NCBI RefSeq assembly: GCF_003369915.1
Contig: NC_046673.1
Span: 16,848,001-16,912,000 of the forward strand
Source of the DNA: Drosophila miranda
Taxonomy: Eukaryota; Arthropoda; Insecta; Diptera; Drosophilidae
Direction of reading: 5' to 3'
Length of the DNA: 64,000 nucleotides
The position numbers were made by a program, and so were the translations under genes. This document shows positions 1 to 10,050 of this stretch, piece by piece; the first letter of the stretch is position 1, and each line of letters starts with the position of its first letter. The notes below the pieces were generated by a model. It searched no databases, was not told the DNA's origin, and saw nothing but the letters and a program-made list of their open reading frames with translations.

Positions 1-611
1 TGCCGGAATGGGCGCTTGAATCGTAGGCCCCGAAAACCTTTTTGTTGTTCTTCCAATAATAAATGATGCTATATTGGAATTAGTTTCAATCTATCTGTGT
101 ATTAGGGAAAAAGTAGAGATATGATTGCCATTTCCTTCTCACTTCAGCTGTGTACAGTTGTCCCTCTGTTGGCTAGAATACGTACTGCCGAGTGCTGCCA
201 AGCAGTCAAGGCACACGTGCCGGGACATCAGGATACCCCATGAACTCAGGGTCTATGTATTTCTATGAACAAAACTGCTCTCTCGAAGAATTCCATAAAA
301 AGTTGATGCTCAATTACAGGGTAGCAGGACACAGAAAGAGTTTTGGCCAGCGAATGGATGGATGGAAGGAAGGGAGTGAAGCAGACGCACAAATTGTAAA
401 CCAAGGACTGGCTCCCATCTCTCTCTCTCTCTCCCTCTCTCTCTCCCTCTCTCTTTCGTGTGTGTGTCAAAATCACATTAGATGCTGTTAACTTTTGTCA
501 GTGGCTTCAATATCGGTTTTTGTTTTTCCCATCAATATTTTTTTGTTCAATTTGTTTGCTTGCCCACAAATTGATTGATTGCTATTGATGCGTGATTTGT
601 CCTTAACCCTG

Positions 612-647
<36 letters not shown>

Positions 648-3288
648 GCTGTTGTCCTTGCCCTTATCCTAAGCCGATTCCACCCAACGCCTCCCCCCTT
701 TGCCCAGCAGATTTGCGGTCATCCGCAAATGGCTTTTCTTTCGTGCCACTAAATTAAACAGAACTAAATCAAAAGGCCACCAACGAATGTCCGAATGGGT
801 GCGAATGGGTGTGTGTGTGTGTGTGTGGATACACCTATACATACAGACTCGTATCAGTGTTATCAAATTTGGCTTACACTTGACTTTGTATTAACTTTGT
901 AATCTGCTGGGGCAGAGCTTGATTATGTGCCAGACATGCCAGAAGATTGCACAAATGGAGGACACAGAAAGGATTATCATTGGGAATGGAGAAAGGATGG
1001 ATAGATCTGATTATCCAGATCCAGAGACCGGTATCTCAATTAGAGATTTAGAAAACTTAAGACCTGTTCTGGCCCTGAAGTTCTGTTTCAGTGACAGCCC
1101 CATAAAACACGAGTGGCATTCGATACACAAGAGAACCATCCATCTGTACAAAACTGTTTGGCTCTTTTATCTTCGTTTCGGAGGACAAACTTTTTCTGGA
1201 CAGCCCCCACTCGCTGCCATCTCTTGTCTCTAGGGAATTCGTTGACACCTTTACACTCACACAGAGGGAGAGAGGACTCGCATGTGCAGCAGCAGGAGAG
1301 GGAATTCGATTTGCATAGGGCAAAAGGGTTGCAGATGCATTTTCTACAGAAATAAAGGGTTAGAATAACAGTAAAAAACGTCGCTGATTTTTTTTTTGTC
1401 CGTTTTTATTTGTTTTGGTTGCGTTTTATGACACGCCAACATGTTGGCCAGGTCGTAAAGGCGCCCTCTCGCCTCTCGCCTCTCGCCTTGCGCATTTTTC
1501 CATTTATTCCCCAGGTAGGAGTCGCAGAAATGGGAAAATTTAATTGAAAACCCCGACGGGAAAAATGCAAATCGCAATCAATTTTGGTAACAGCAGTCGT
1601 GCATATCCATCAAATATTTAAAGAGCAAATGCAAGCCACAACCCACAGATACAACCCACAGATGCAGATACAAATGTATCTATCTGATGCAATAATGATG
1701 CAATCATTCATTTAGTTTTTTCCATCAAATAAACTGTAGAACAAACTCGATTAAAGGCGAGTGCACAAATAGGAGAAGGAGGAGGTCCCTGCCTTCCCTT
1801 CAGGGATGCCACACTCACATGGTTTTCCCCTAAGCATACTTTCGCCCACAGCCTGATAAATGGTTTCTGCCACTCCCCCCGAACTATGCATGGTTCTCGC
1901 CGCCCCCTGCGACCTTCGTAGAACCCTTCCTGCCACTGACAATGATCTCTGCCTCCTGGCCCCCGCCTCCAGTTTCTGTTTCTATTCCATGCCACTTCTA
2001 CATGGGGGGTATACGGCTCTGGGCTACAGATAGGTTGCCCTTCCGAGGTAGAGCAAAGTCCCATTGCCATACATGGCTGGTATTTGCCATCCAATCAGTG
2101 TAGCCGCTCCTTAGATGTTCCAACTAGAACGCCCCTATAGGGTACATCGTAGTTGGCTCTGCACAAAAATCCTCTTTTGGAATTTGCAAATTAATTTTTG
2201 GCTTTGTTTTTTTTTCGCCCTTCCGCACTGCACCGGACACTGCAGACCGCAGGCCGCACATCCTGCTTCCTGCTCCGGGGAGGGGGCGTGGGGCGGGGGG
2301 CGGCAGAGGGTGTGGCAAAAATAGTAGGTGTCGGTGTGGGTTTCGGGTTCATTAAAGTGAGAGAAAAAGAGTTTTGTTTCCATTTAAACGCAATTAGGGA
2401 ATGCATTCAAAGTTGCTGCCACACCGAGGGTGTGTGGCAAATAGCAAATCTAATTAATGGGCACACAGGAGAGCTGTGTGTCCGTTTAAGGGCAGCTCCT
2501 AATTCACGTACCATCGGATCGGAGCTGCGTGTCCACTGTGGTCGAGTGTGTGGCCTTAAGGAGGGGCAAGGAAAGCCGCTTACACACACACCCACACACC
2601 CACACACTGTGGCACATACAGACAGAGACACAAGCACAGGGGCAGAGAAAGGGAGAGCTAGAGCAATGAGAATAATATTGATGAGGGCATTGCTGACATG
2701 AAAAAGCCACGTCCAATGCTGCCTGATTGACACACAAAGCAAGCAATCTGCAGGCCTCCCCCTCCCTCTGGCCACCCACATGCCACTCGCTCTCTCGCTC
2801 TCTCTCTGTGTGGCACTCTGTATGGGGCTCATGGCTCGTCCCTGATCCCTGGCCGTAATGGCTGCCACTGCAATTCATTAACAATTTCCCCCACACCACC
2901 CCCTCCCCCCAGCAGCAGCTTTCCCCACGACTTAAGTGGCCTGCCGCCCGTCATTCCGTGTCTCTTCTAGCAATTACCAGACGCGTCCATGTAGTGCCTG
3001 TAGAGAGGGTGCCAGCAGGCGCCAGCAAATGACAGACCATTAGACGGCCAGGCTTCGGGCAGGCTTTAATTTTGGTTGCACGTGCAACCTCAACCTGATG
3101 GCCATAAAAAGGGAGTCGCGACCGAAAAACAAATCCAAATCCCCGCCAAATGTTGCCACTCATAAAACGATGCAAAAACAAGGGGATTATGGTCAGGCGG
3201 GGTTTTTATAGAGGTAGCAATAAGACTCCGGATCGGGTCCCTATAGGCAGGTATCCCTCAGGCCTGGATCCAGGTACCAGCGGAGGGA
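1..3288. other. Non-coding region with simple repeats
   Basis: No open frame here has coding character. The stretch holds a CT tract (about 419-457), a CA tract (613-643), a GT tract (about 809-827) and CA-rich sequence (about 2580-2612). A fragment at 209-239 resembles fragments at 32163 and 44342 (see findings). The open frames on both strands are low-complexity or lack start context. I see no RNA gene. Confidence 0.6.
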
Positions 3289-3326
3289 TATATAAGCACC
3301 AGGCCCGGGGACAGTCGGCATCAGTT
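3289..3326 (+). promoter_or_regulatory. TATA box plus initiator of the 3.35 kb gene
   Basis: A TATATAAG box lies at 3289-3296. An initiator-like TCAGTTG lies at 3321-3327, so a start at A3323 would be 34 nt after the first T of the TATA box, close to the usual spacing. The resulting leader would be only about 29 nt before the ATG at 3352. Confidence 0.65.
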
Positions 3327-3351
3327 GCCAGCGAGAACCGAAGCAAGCATC

Positions 3352-4053
3352 ATGGGCAGCACACACTCCAAGAAGGACTCCGAGGACACTACCAGTCGGG
3401 CCTCTGACGGGATCTGCTGCGTGGTGCCACGGCCGCCACGACTGTCCACCATCCTGCGGATGCTGCGGCGCCACCTGGGTCCGGCCCAGAACAAGCCGAA
3501 GAAGAAGCAGAAGAGCGTGGCCAAGCGACGGGCCCTGCTGCGACCAATGCCCAGATGCTCCTCCTTTGGCTCCTGCGGCACCCTGCTGACGCCCACCAAG
3601 CGTTGCCCCACGACCGGCTCCAGAGCTATATCCACCGCCGATCTGCATTACGCCCAGTGGAAGTGCATGTTCGAGCAGGATCAGCCGCAACAGCAGCCGC
3701 GGCAACAACAGCAGCAGCAGCACAACACCAGCGAGACCCTCTCCGGCCAGACCACGCCCCGGGGCTTCCCCTCGCACACGGACCCCAGCCGCTGCCTGGT
3801 GCCCGAGGAGCCGCTGCCCTCGCTCCAGTCCCCCCTGTACGACTACGTCGGCAACCTCAAGGTGCGCCGTCGCCTCAGCCTGCGCACTCCGCTGCGCCGG
3901 CCCTCCTCCGCTCGGCAGCGGACCCAGGCCCAGGCCCAAGACCAGGCCCGCGCCCGTCTGGAGGCCCAGCTGGAGAGGGAGCTGCGCGACCTGGAGGAGT
4001 ACTACGGCGGATTCCACTTTTCGCAGCGTGGCGAGCGGCTCGTGCGCATCTGA
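3352..4053 (+). CDS. Intronless gene, basic poly-Q protein, probably N-myristoylated (233 aa)
   Basis: I do not recognise this family. The ATG at 3352 is chosen because it is the first after the TATA/Inr promoter and gives the N-terminus MGSTHSKK. Gly2 with a Ser at position 6 and following lysines is the classic N-myristoylation pattern. An upstream in-frame alternative start would lie at or before the predicted transcription start. After that come a Cys-Cys pair (about residues 23-24), a lysine/arginine-rich stretch (about 36-65), a glutamine-rich run (about 111-125) and an Arg/Gln/Ala-rich segment predicted to be helical (about 183-215). The C-terminus is rich in aromatic and arginine residues. 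GC-rich third positions support coding. There is no intron, and an AATAAA lies 88 nt after the stop. The compact TATA-driven, single-exon structure suggests a tissue-restricted gene, but that is inference. The myristoylation call rests on the motif alone. Confidence 0.8.
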   Translation: MGSTHSKKDSEDTTSRASDGICCVVPRPPRLSTILRMLRRHLGPAQNKPKKKQKSVAKRRALLRPMPRCSSFGSCGTLLTPTKRCPTTGSRAISTADLHYAQWKCMFEQDQPQQQPRQQQQQQHNTSETLSGQTTPRGFPSHTDPSRCLVPEEPLPSLQSPLYDYVGNLKVRRRLSLRTPLRRPSSARQRTQAQAQDQARARLEAQLERELRDLEEYYGGFHFSQRGERLVRI

Positions 4054-4140
4054 GAAGCGGCCATCAAAGACACAGAAAAAAGAAAGCCAACATTGTGATA
4101 GCTTGTAAGCCTAGTTAGTAGTTTTCCAGTAAGAGAGTTG

Positions 4141-4146
4141 AATAAA
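4141..4146 (+). terminator. Poly(A) signal AATAAA
   Basis: A canonical AATAAA lies 88 nt after the TGA of the 3.35 kb gene, with GT-rich sequence shortly after (about 4171-4180). It fits the 3' end of a short single-exon transcript. Confidence 0.6.
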
Positions 4147-4189
4147 ATTCGTAAGCAAAAGGAAATTGGATGAGGTGTTATTTTAATTA

Positions 4190-4260
4190 TTAAGGGGCGA
4201 TTAAGGGGTGGATAAGGGGTGAAAAAGGGGCGGGTAAAGAGCGGCTAAGGGGTGGATAAC
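4190..4260 (+). repeat. Degenerate AAGGGGTGGAT repeat
   Basis: Five or six imperfect copies of an approximately 11-bp unit resembling TAAGGGGTGGA follow directly after the 3' end of the upstream gene. Confidence 0.5.
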
Positions 4261-4506
4261 ACTTTTGAAAAATTCAGAGAGGAATGCAGTTCGATTTCTA
4301 TGAAAAGATTATGGATTCGATTCAAGAACACGACTCTTAAGGTTATATACGATATATTCTAAGCCAGTCTAGAGGTCTAGCCAGCGCTTTCAAAAATAAA
4401 CAAAATACACAAAATTCATATTGATTTAATTGGAAATATATTCCCCAGTCACAAAGCAACAAGAAAACAACAGCGGCCGATGCCTGTATCCCAGCGAGAC
4501 CCCCAC

Positions 4507-4537
4507 CGATACCGATACCAAGCTTCGATATTCGATA
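4507..4537. promoter_or_regulatory. Cluster of four CGATA motifs (possible boundary element)
   Basis: CGATA occurs at 4507-4511, 4513-4517, 4526-4530 and 4533-4537, followed by GGTATCAA. Clustered CGATA is the known recognition sequence of the insulator protein BEAF-32, and overlaps DREF-type motifs. The cluster sits between two separate genes, a reasonable place for a boundary. The function is inferred from motif clustering only. Confidence 0.35.
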
Positions 4538-4953
4538 GGTATCAATTACAAGGGCAATACAAGGAGTAATGTGGAATACAATGAAACATCTACAATGAAA
4601 ATTTAATATATATCAATAATAACATAAATGGCTCTAAATAATTAAAGAAAATCGTATTTTGAATCAAAAATGTTTTGTTGATAATTGTTAATATTTAATT
4701 GTAATTAAATCGAAAGCGATTGCAGCGATTCGCTATACCCATTCGGTATTGTGCTTACAGCAAATAATTAACAAAATTTTAAACATTTTCTGCCACTATT
4801 TTTAGCACGATTAAAATTCACAGAATTCAGAATCGAGAGCATCACAATTATTGAACGAAATGGCGAGGCGCTGCGATGCGATGCGATGCGATGCGAGGCA
4901 TAATGAATGCCTCGAAGTAGACACTCAGAATGTGGGGCAGGGTCAGAACGGAA

Positions 4954-5032
4954 TGCGACCGGGGCTGGGGCTGGGGCTGGGGCTGTGGCTGTGGCTGTGG
5001 CTGAGGCGGGGACTGTGGCTGTGGCTGGGGGT
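4954..5032 (+). repeat. Hexanucleotide repeat GGGGCT/GTGGCT
   Basis: About a dozen 6-bp units of GGGGCT changing to GTGGCT. Translated on either strand it gives Gly-Leu or Gln-Pro repeats, which explains the long open frames here. These are not supported as genes. Confidence 0.7.
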
Positions 5033-5740
5033 GATGGGTGTTAGACAGATGAGAGGCGAGCCAATTAATCAGTTGCCGCCGGCCAAGACCAAGAACCGGG
5101 CCAAGAAACAACAAGCAATAATGATATGCAACAACAGACAAAAGGCAGACATCAAGAGAGAAATGAAAATGAAAACTGAATATTTTCTAGCAATTGCTGT
5201 TCCTCGGAGGGGGGGGCCTTGCCCGATTTTAGGCTGGCGGTTGCCCCATTCAGAAGCGCTTTGGCAGAAAGTTTTCTGATGACTTTTCAATCAGCCAATT
5301 TGCCACAATTTGAGCAACGGCTGATGATGGGTGCCACATTTAGCTGCCCCCAATCGGATGCACTTCATTCGTCAAAACAATCCACATGCCGTCTGCGGCC
5401 AGTGGCAAATCATGCAAATTTCACTGTGAAATATCTGCAACATTTGTCAGGTTGAACGAACCCCCAAAACGCGCGGCAAACAAAGAGAAAAGCACTTGAA
5501 CGCAATGAAAATAATAAGTACTAAATGGGGCCTACTAGGGTGGTGCTATACGGCTATGGCTATGGATTAAAATCTCTCAAAATACGGAATACCAGCCTGC
5601 TATGTCGGGGATTATTGATGGGGAAATTCGTTTTCAAGCTACCCTTTAAGGAACTGCCACAAAAAGTTTATATCCGGAATCGAAAAGAAATATTTTTAAA
5701 CCATTTTTGATTTTTATTGTGTGAACAATTTTGTTCGAAA
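5033..5740. other. Intergenic sequence
   Basis: AT-rich unique-looking sequence with no supported gene. It includes whatever promoter serves the gene starting at 5749; I see no clear TATA box. Confidence 0.5.
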
Positions 5741-5748
5741 CTTTCAAT

Positions 5749-6265
5749 ATGTTGGAAAAACTGCGCGAACTCCTTAACGCTAAGCTGGAATCGGAGCCAA
5801 CCATGTGGCAGAGGATTTGCAAATATTTCCGCCGGAAATGTGAGCCAGATTATCCAGAATACAGCCATGAAGAGGCTTGGCATCGTCACGTTGATGGTGC
5901 TCGACTTTGTGCAATTTTTGATGGACCATACATCCCACATCGTGGTGCTGTACTTCCTTGTCAAATTCATAGTACGCTTGGCAAAGGCATTATTTACGCG
6001 ACCGCCAATACCGCGTATACCGGGACAGCAGCCGGAGGGACAGCAGGCGGCGGGACAGCAGCCGGAGAGACAGCAGCCGGCGGGACAGCAGCCGGAGAGA
6101 CAGCAGCCGGCGGGACAGCAGCCGGAGAGACAGCAGCCGGCGGGACAGCAGCCGGAGGGGCAGCAGCCGGAGGGGCAGCAGCCGGAGAGACAGCAGCCGG
6201 CGGGACAGCAGCCGGAGGGACAGCAGCCGGAGGGGCAGCAGCCGGAGAGACAGCAGCCGGAGTAG
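5749..6265 (+). CDS. Small membrane-protein gene with 15-bp minisatellite and apparent frame break
   Basis: The family is not recognised. The ATG at 5749 opens a frame beginning MLEKLRELLNAKLESEPT, an amphipathic Lys/Leu-rich start. It then runs through a basic KYFRRKC segment to about 5866. That frame stays open to 6336 but becomes unconvincing (Gly-Thr-Ala repeats). A second frame, entered at or before ATG 5867, encodes a strongly hydrophobic stretch with two probable membrane segments (about codons 4-18 and 21-38 from that ATG). It continues with a basic-proline hinge and a GQQPE/RQQPA repeat tail, stopping at 6265. The natural-looking protein therefore crosses from the first frame to the second near 5850-5867. 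A 25-nt stretch bounded by GTGAGC and ACAG (5843-5867 area) would restore phase if removed, but is far shorter than known Drosophila introns. A one-base indel, pseudogenisation or assembly error are alternatives. AATAAA follows at about 6351. Compare the gene at 58867-59337. Confidence 0.45.
6021..6264 (+). repeat. 15-bp minisatellite, about 16 copies
   Basis: Tandem units close to GGACAGCAGCCGGAG, with alternating GGA/GCG endings that suggest a 30-bp higher-order unit. Fifteen is a multiple of three, so all frames remain open on both strands. This makes open-frame length here meaningless as coding evidence. Confidence 0.9.
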
Positions 6266-6349
6266 CAGCAGCGCCCAGAAACTGTGGACTTATAGAACCA
6301 AGTTGCTGCTTTTGGTTTGAACACGAAAAACCTTGAATATTTGTTGGTC

Positions 6350-6356
6350 AATAAAC
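6350..6356 (+). terminator. Poly(A) signal of the 5.75 kb gene
   Basis: AATAAA occurs about 85 nt past the second-frame stop, and a GT-rich element follows at about 6370-6385. This supports a transcribed gene ending here despite the frame break. Confidence 0.5.
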
Positions 6357-6384
6357 TGATCTTTGCTCGTGTAATGGTGGCTTT

Positions 6385-9300
6385 TGTTCCTTAAGATTCT
6401 TCTGTAAGCATGGGTTGAGAACGAGCGGCTTTCTGCTCAGTAAGGAGCCACAAAGGATCATGTTCAGTGGGGTGGCACATTGGACAGTGGCGTCGACACT
6501 GCATCGGTAAAAATATGCATTAAAGCACACAATATATTCCAATTTTGACATTTATTTCAAGGGCTTACTATGTTCTATACAAAGATACAAAGATAGCCAG
6601 TCGATAGATGAATTAAAGAAGAATTTGGGCAGAATCCAGGGACAGCTATGGCTGATATTCCGTCTAAAAGATACCACGCTAATGGCATATCCGACGAAGG
6701 GCTATACGCTTTCTTGAATAGATGAAAAATAAACCGATATTTAACTGGCTGATGGAGGTTTCCCTTGGCACACAGACCCCTCAAATGTCAGGCAGCCCAT
6801 CGATGCGGCCCGGCCACAAATATCCATCATTGATCCGATGGCGACACTGTGACCATTAACCCCAGAGGCCAGGGACAGCAAATGTCGAATCGATACAAGA
6901 AACCAGAGCCAAAAGCCAAAAGCCAAAAACCAAAGTCAGTCGACGTCACGTCAGAGCGCAGCAAAATCAACAAATGGAAACTAATAGGCAATTACGAGTA
7001 CGGGTACACGGGCACAGGCACAGGCACAGGCAAATGTCGGAACGGAGAAGCCACTAAACGATGGCTGGTGGAGGAGAAAGTCGATCAAATCTATTCTCTG
7101 TGCGGCTCTCTCTGCTGGCAGAGGGTATTACGATCTGAAACAGATGTTTGCAATGCAGAGAATAGAGTAAATATTATTGGTCAGAGCTGAGAGTCCATTA
7201 GTCCATTAATTGTGCAGATATTCGGTAGAACACTCTGAGGGATTGATGGGGGTTTCCATTCAAGCAGTTTGTTCAACACATCATTGCCATTCCGCGAATG
7301 TATAAATCACATAATAGACACTCGGAATATTCTTGGGGAATGGAAAATCGGAGGCCAACGCCAACAAGTACGTAGAGCTTATTCGCAAATATCGAATATT
7401 CCGCTCATCCGAAAGTGCTGATTGGGCAAAGAATGTCCCCATTGACATGCGATAAGATTTTAACAAGTGTTGGGCCTCGGGAGAGGTGAAACCACTCTGC
7501 CCATCCTTAGACAATGCTCCACTTAATCAGAGTATTATTCTGTCCAACCACATGGAAATTGTCCCCCAGTGGAATAGTCGGGCGGCCAAAATCGTGGCAT
7601 ATTTATATTTCTTCTGATGGGAAATTTGATTTTACGCTATTTATTGAAATTTATTTATACTTTATCTAGTCTTTGGGAAAAATCAACAGCCGTGACGGAG
7701 ACGGGGAACGGGTACGATGACGATGATGAGCAATCTCCGCGTCATCCTGTTTGATTTCCTGGAAGGGGGGGGTAGGGAGGGCGAAGAGGTAGGTTCGAGC
7801 CCCATGCATACATTACTCCCCCGTCCTTTTGCCTATCCTATTTGCCGCTTTCTTTTGCCACTTTTTCTCCATCTCTTGCCTCTGCTCCTCCTCCTTCTTT
7901 TTCTGCCTCGTTTCGCATCCCGTTCACGCTGACGCTGTCGCTGAGGCCGCCGTTGATTGTGTGCAAATGATAGCAATATGGCAACAATCTTTATATCTTT
8001 CCACCCCACCCATTCTCTCACTCCCTCTGCCTCTGCCTCTCCTGCCCCTGGTCCTGGCCCCTTCTTCGGACAGGCATTGTCGCTGCGCTTGTTTGTTATT
8101 GTTATCATTATCATGACCTGGCTGATGACGATGAGGATGATGATAATGATGATTGCCATGTGACTGCCAGGGTATGTGGGATCTGGTTTGGACTCGACAA
8201 TGAAATAAGTCTCTGGTGTTGCCTCCATGTCTTCGCCTCTCGCGATCAAGGTCTGTCCTTATACCGATCGAATGTAAGGGGTATGAGTGGTGCTCTATGA
8301 AATGAGAGTAATACGACAATGAAAACAGTTTAGAATTAATTTCTGATGAGCTAATGAGAGCTACAGGACATGTGTGCCGGGTATAGGGACCAGAATATGA
8401 TTAGAAATCTGTTTATAGCTGGGTTATTTTCATATGCGATACTTGGATACCCCTAGTGTAGAATTTCTGGCGGAATTTCTGAAGAAATCTGGTCTGTATT
8501 TCTCTATATAGCCGACAGAGGATACTCCCATGGCTAGGGCAGTGGTCACACAGGCTTCTCATATATTTGGAAATCAGAACAGACCAAAACGAGACCCGAA
8601 ACAGATCGTGATCATCCGTTTTTCCCCATTAAAGTGGGGGCCCCCAGGACACGTTCGATAGTCCTTCCCATATCTTGAGCTTTTTACAGGCTACAGTTTG
8701 GGTCTGTTCTCTTGGGTCCCTCTGTCGCCATTTAGAAAAATAACAGTTCATTTCCATGTATGTGCGTGTGCATGCGTATGCGTATGCGCCTGCCTTGTGG
8801 GCAGGGAGTGGGGGGAGGTGACAAGTTCATCCTGTTATAAATTATTACATGCTCGAAGACGAAACAAATTTCATTTGAGGATGTGCCCCCTCCGATGATG
8901 ACGATGTGGCGTCATCAGAGTCCTTTCCTCCGTACTGTGTCCTGTGTCCTGCGTTCTCTCTTTATGTGTGTGCTCGGAGCGTTTAATTAAATTTTAATGA
9001 CACTGCACACTACTAAATCATGGTCGCACAAATCCTCAGAAGGATTCGAGCGAATTTCGGGATAATAAAACGGAATCGAGAAACGGAGAAGGGACCAAAG
9101 TACACAGACGGCAGAGAGAGCAGAGAGGAGAGCGGAGAGCGGATCAACATGGACTTAGAGTGAAGCCCTGAGACCTGCTGTCCTTGGGCCCGAAGCCCAC
9201 TTAAGGCTCACGGGGCGTATACGCAATTAGCTGACTTTAATTTATGTCGCAGCCTCTCCGCCAGCCACTTCTCCAAAAATGACAAAGGGATAAAAAAGCA

Positions 9301-9950
9301 TTCCCAAACAAAAAATACATATATATATAAATTGGGCAGCAGCAGGACAGCGACAGAGGGACAGCGGGGGTGGGGTAAGAGCTTTTGATGGGACTTTGGT
9401 CTAAGCCAGAACGCGTAAGTGGCAATTAAAAAGCGAGAACAAGGACACCGCCAGAAAAGCAGGCCGAAACGAGGCAAAATAAACCCAAGTAAATCAAGAA
9501 AATGGAGTTTTATATTATGGATACAGCCTTCAGGCATCTTTTAATTGCATCTCGGGATCTAACAGATGCACATCTCGATGCATCTTTCCCAGGCGGAGCC
9601 TGCCCTGTGCTTTCATCTAACTTTCAGCTCAGTTTGCTTTCAGTTTGCCGAGAATATTTACCGTAAGTCTTGTGCATTTGTTTATCTTCCATATTTACTT
9701 TCACTTTGCACTTGGTCGGGGCTCCAGCTTGTTGCCTTCGTTGTTTGCCTTACCAAAAAGCAAACACAAAACAAACCGGCTTTACCTTTCAGCTTCCCAA
9801 AAAGTTGGGACCTGCTCTGGCCACACGCCCCCCCACCCCACGCCCCACACCCATTACTAGTGCCACCTACTATTTCCAAGCAAATGCACAACAATAAATG
9901 TTCGCATTCTCATTCTTTTCATAATTCACCATCATTCATCTCAATACACA
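6385..9950. other. Non-coding region
   Basis: No gene is supported. It contains a repeat fragment at about 7375-7450 with a second copy at about 19745-19830, pyrimidine-rich low-complexity sequence (7840-7915), and short CA/GT runs. The longest open frames are low-complexity. Confidence 0.55.
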
Positions 9951-9960
9951 TGCCGGGCCG

Positions 9961-10050
9961 CCTCCCTGCACCTCCCTGGACCTCCCTGGACCTCCCTGGC
10001 CCTCCCTGCACCTCCCTGGCCCTCCCTGCACCTCCCTGCACCTCCCTGGC
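9961..10050 (+). repeat. 10-bp minisatellite CCTCCCTGSM, nine copies
   Basis: Nine exactly spaced 10-bp units read CCTCCCTG followed by two variable bases (CA, GA or GC). The variation is confined to the last two positions of each unit. Confidence 0.9.

Noticed and set aside
613-643. Short tandem arrays as possible CRISPR
   Set aside because: All arrays here are simple microsatellites or minisatellites without unique spacers, and the genome is eukaryotic.
5668-6351. 227-codon minus-strand Cys-rich repeat frame
   Set aside because: A mirror image of the 15-bp minisatellite, which keeps every frame open; it is not evidence of a cysteine-rich protein.
7786-7806. tRNA-like B-box (GGTTCGAGCCCC)
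   Set aside because: No matching A-box or acceptor/anticodon stems can be folded within the required distance, so it is a chance match.
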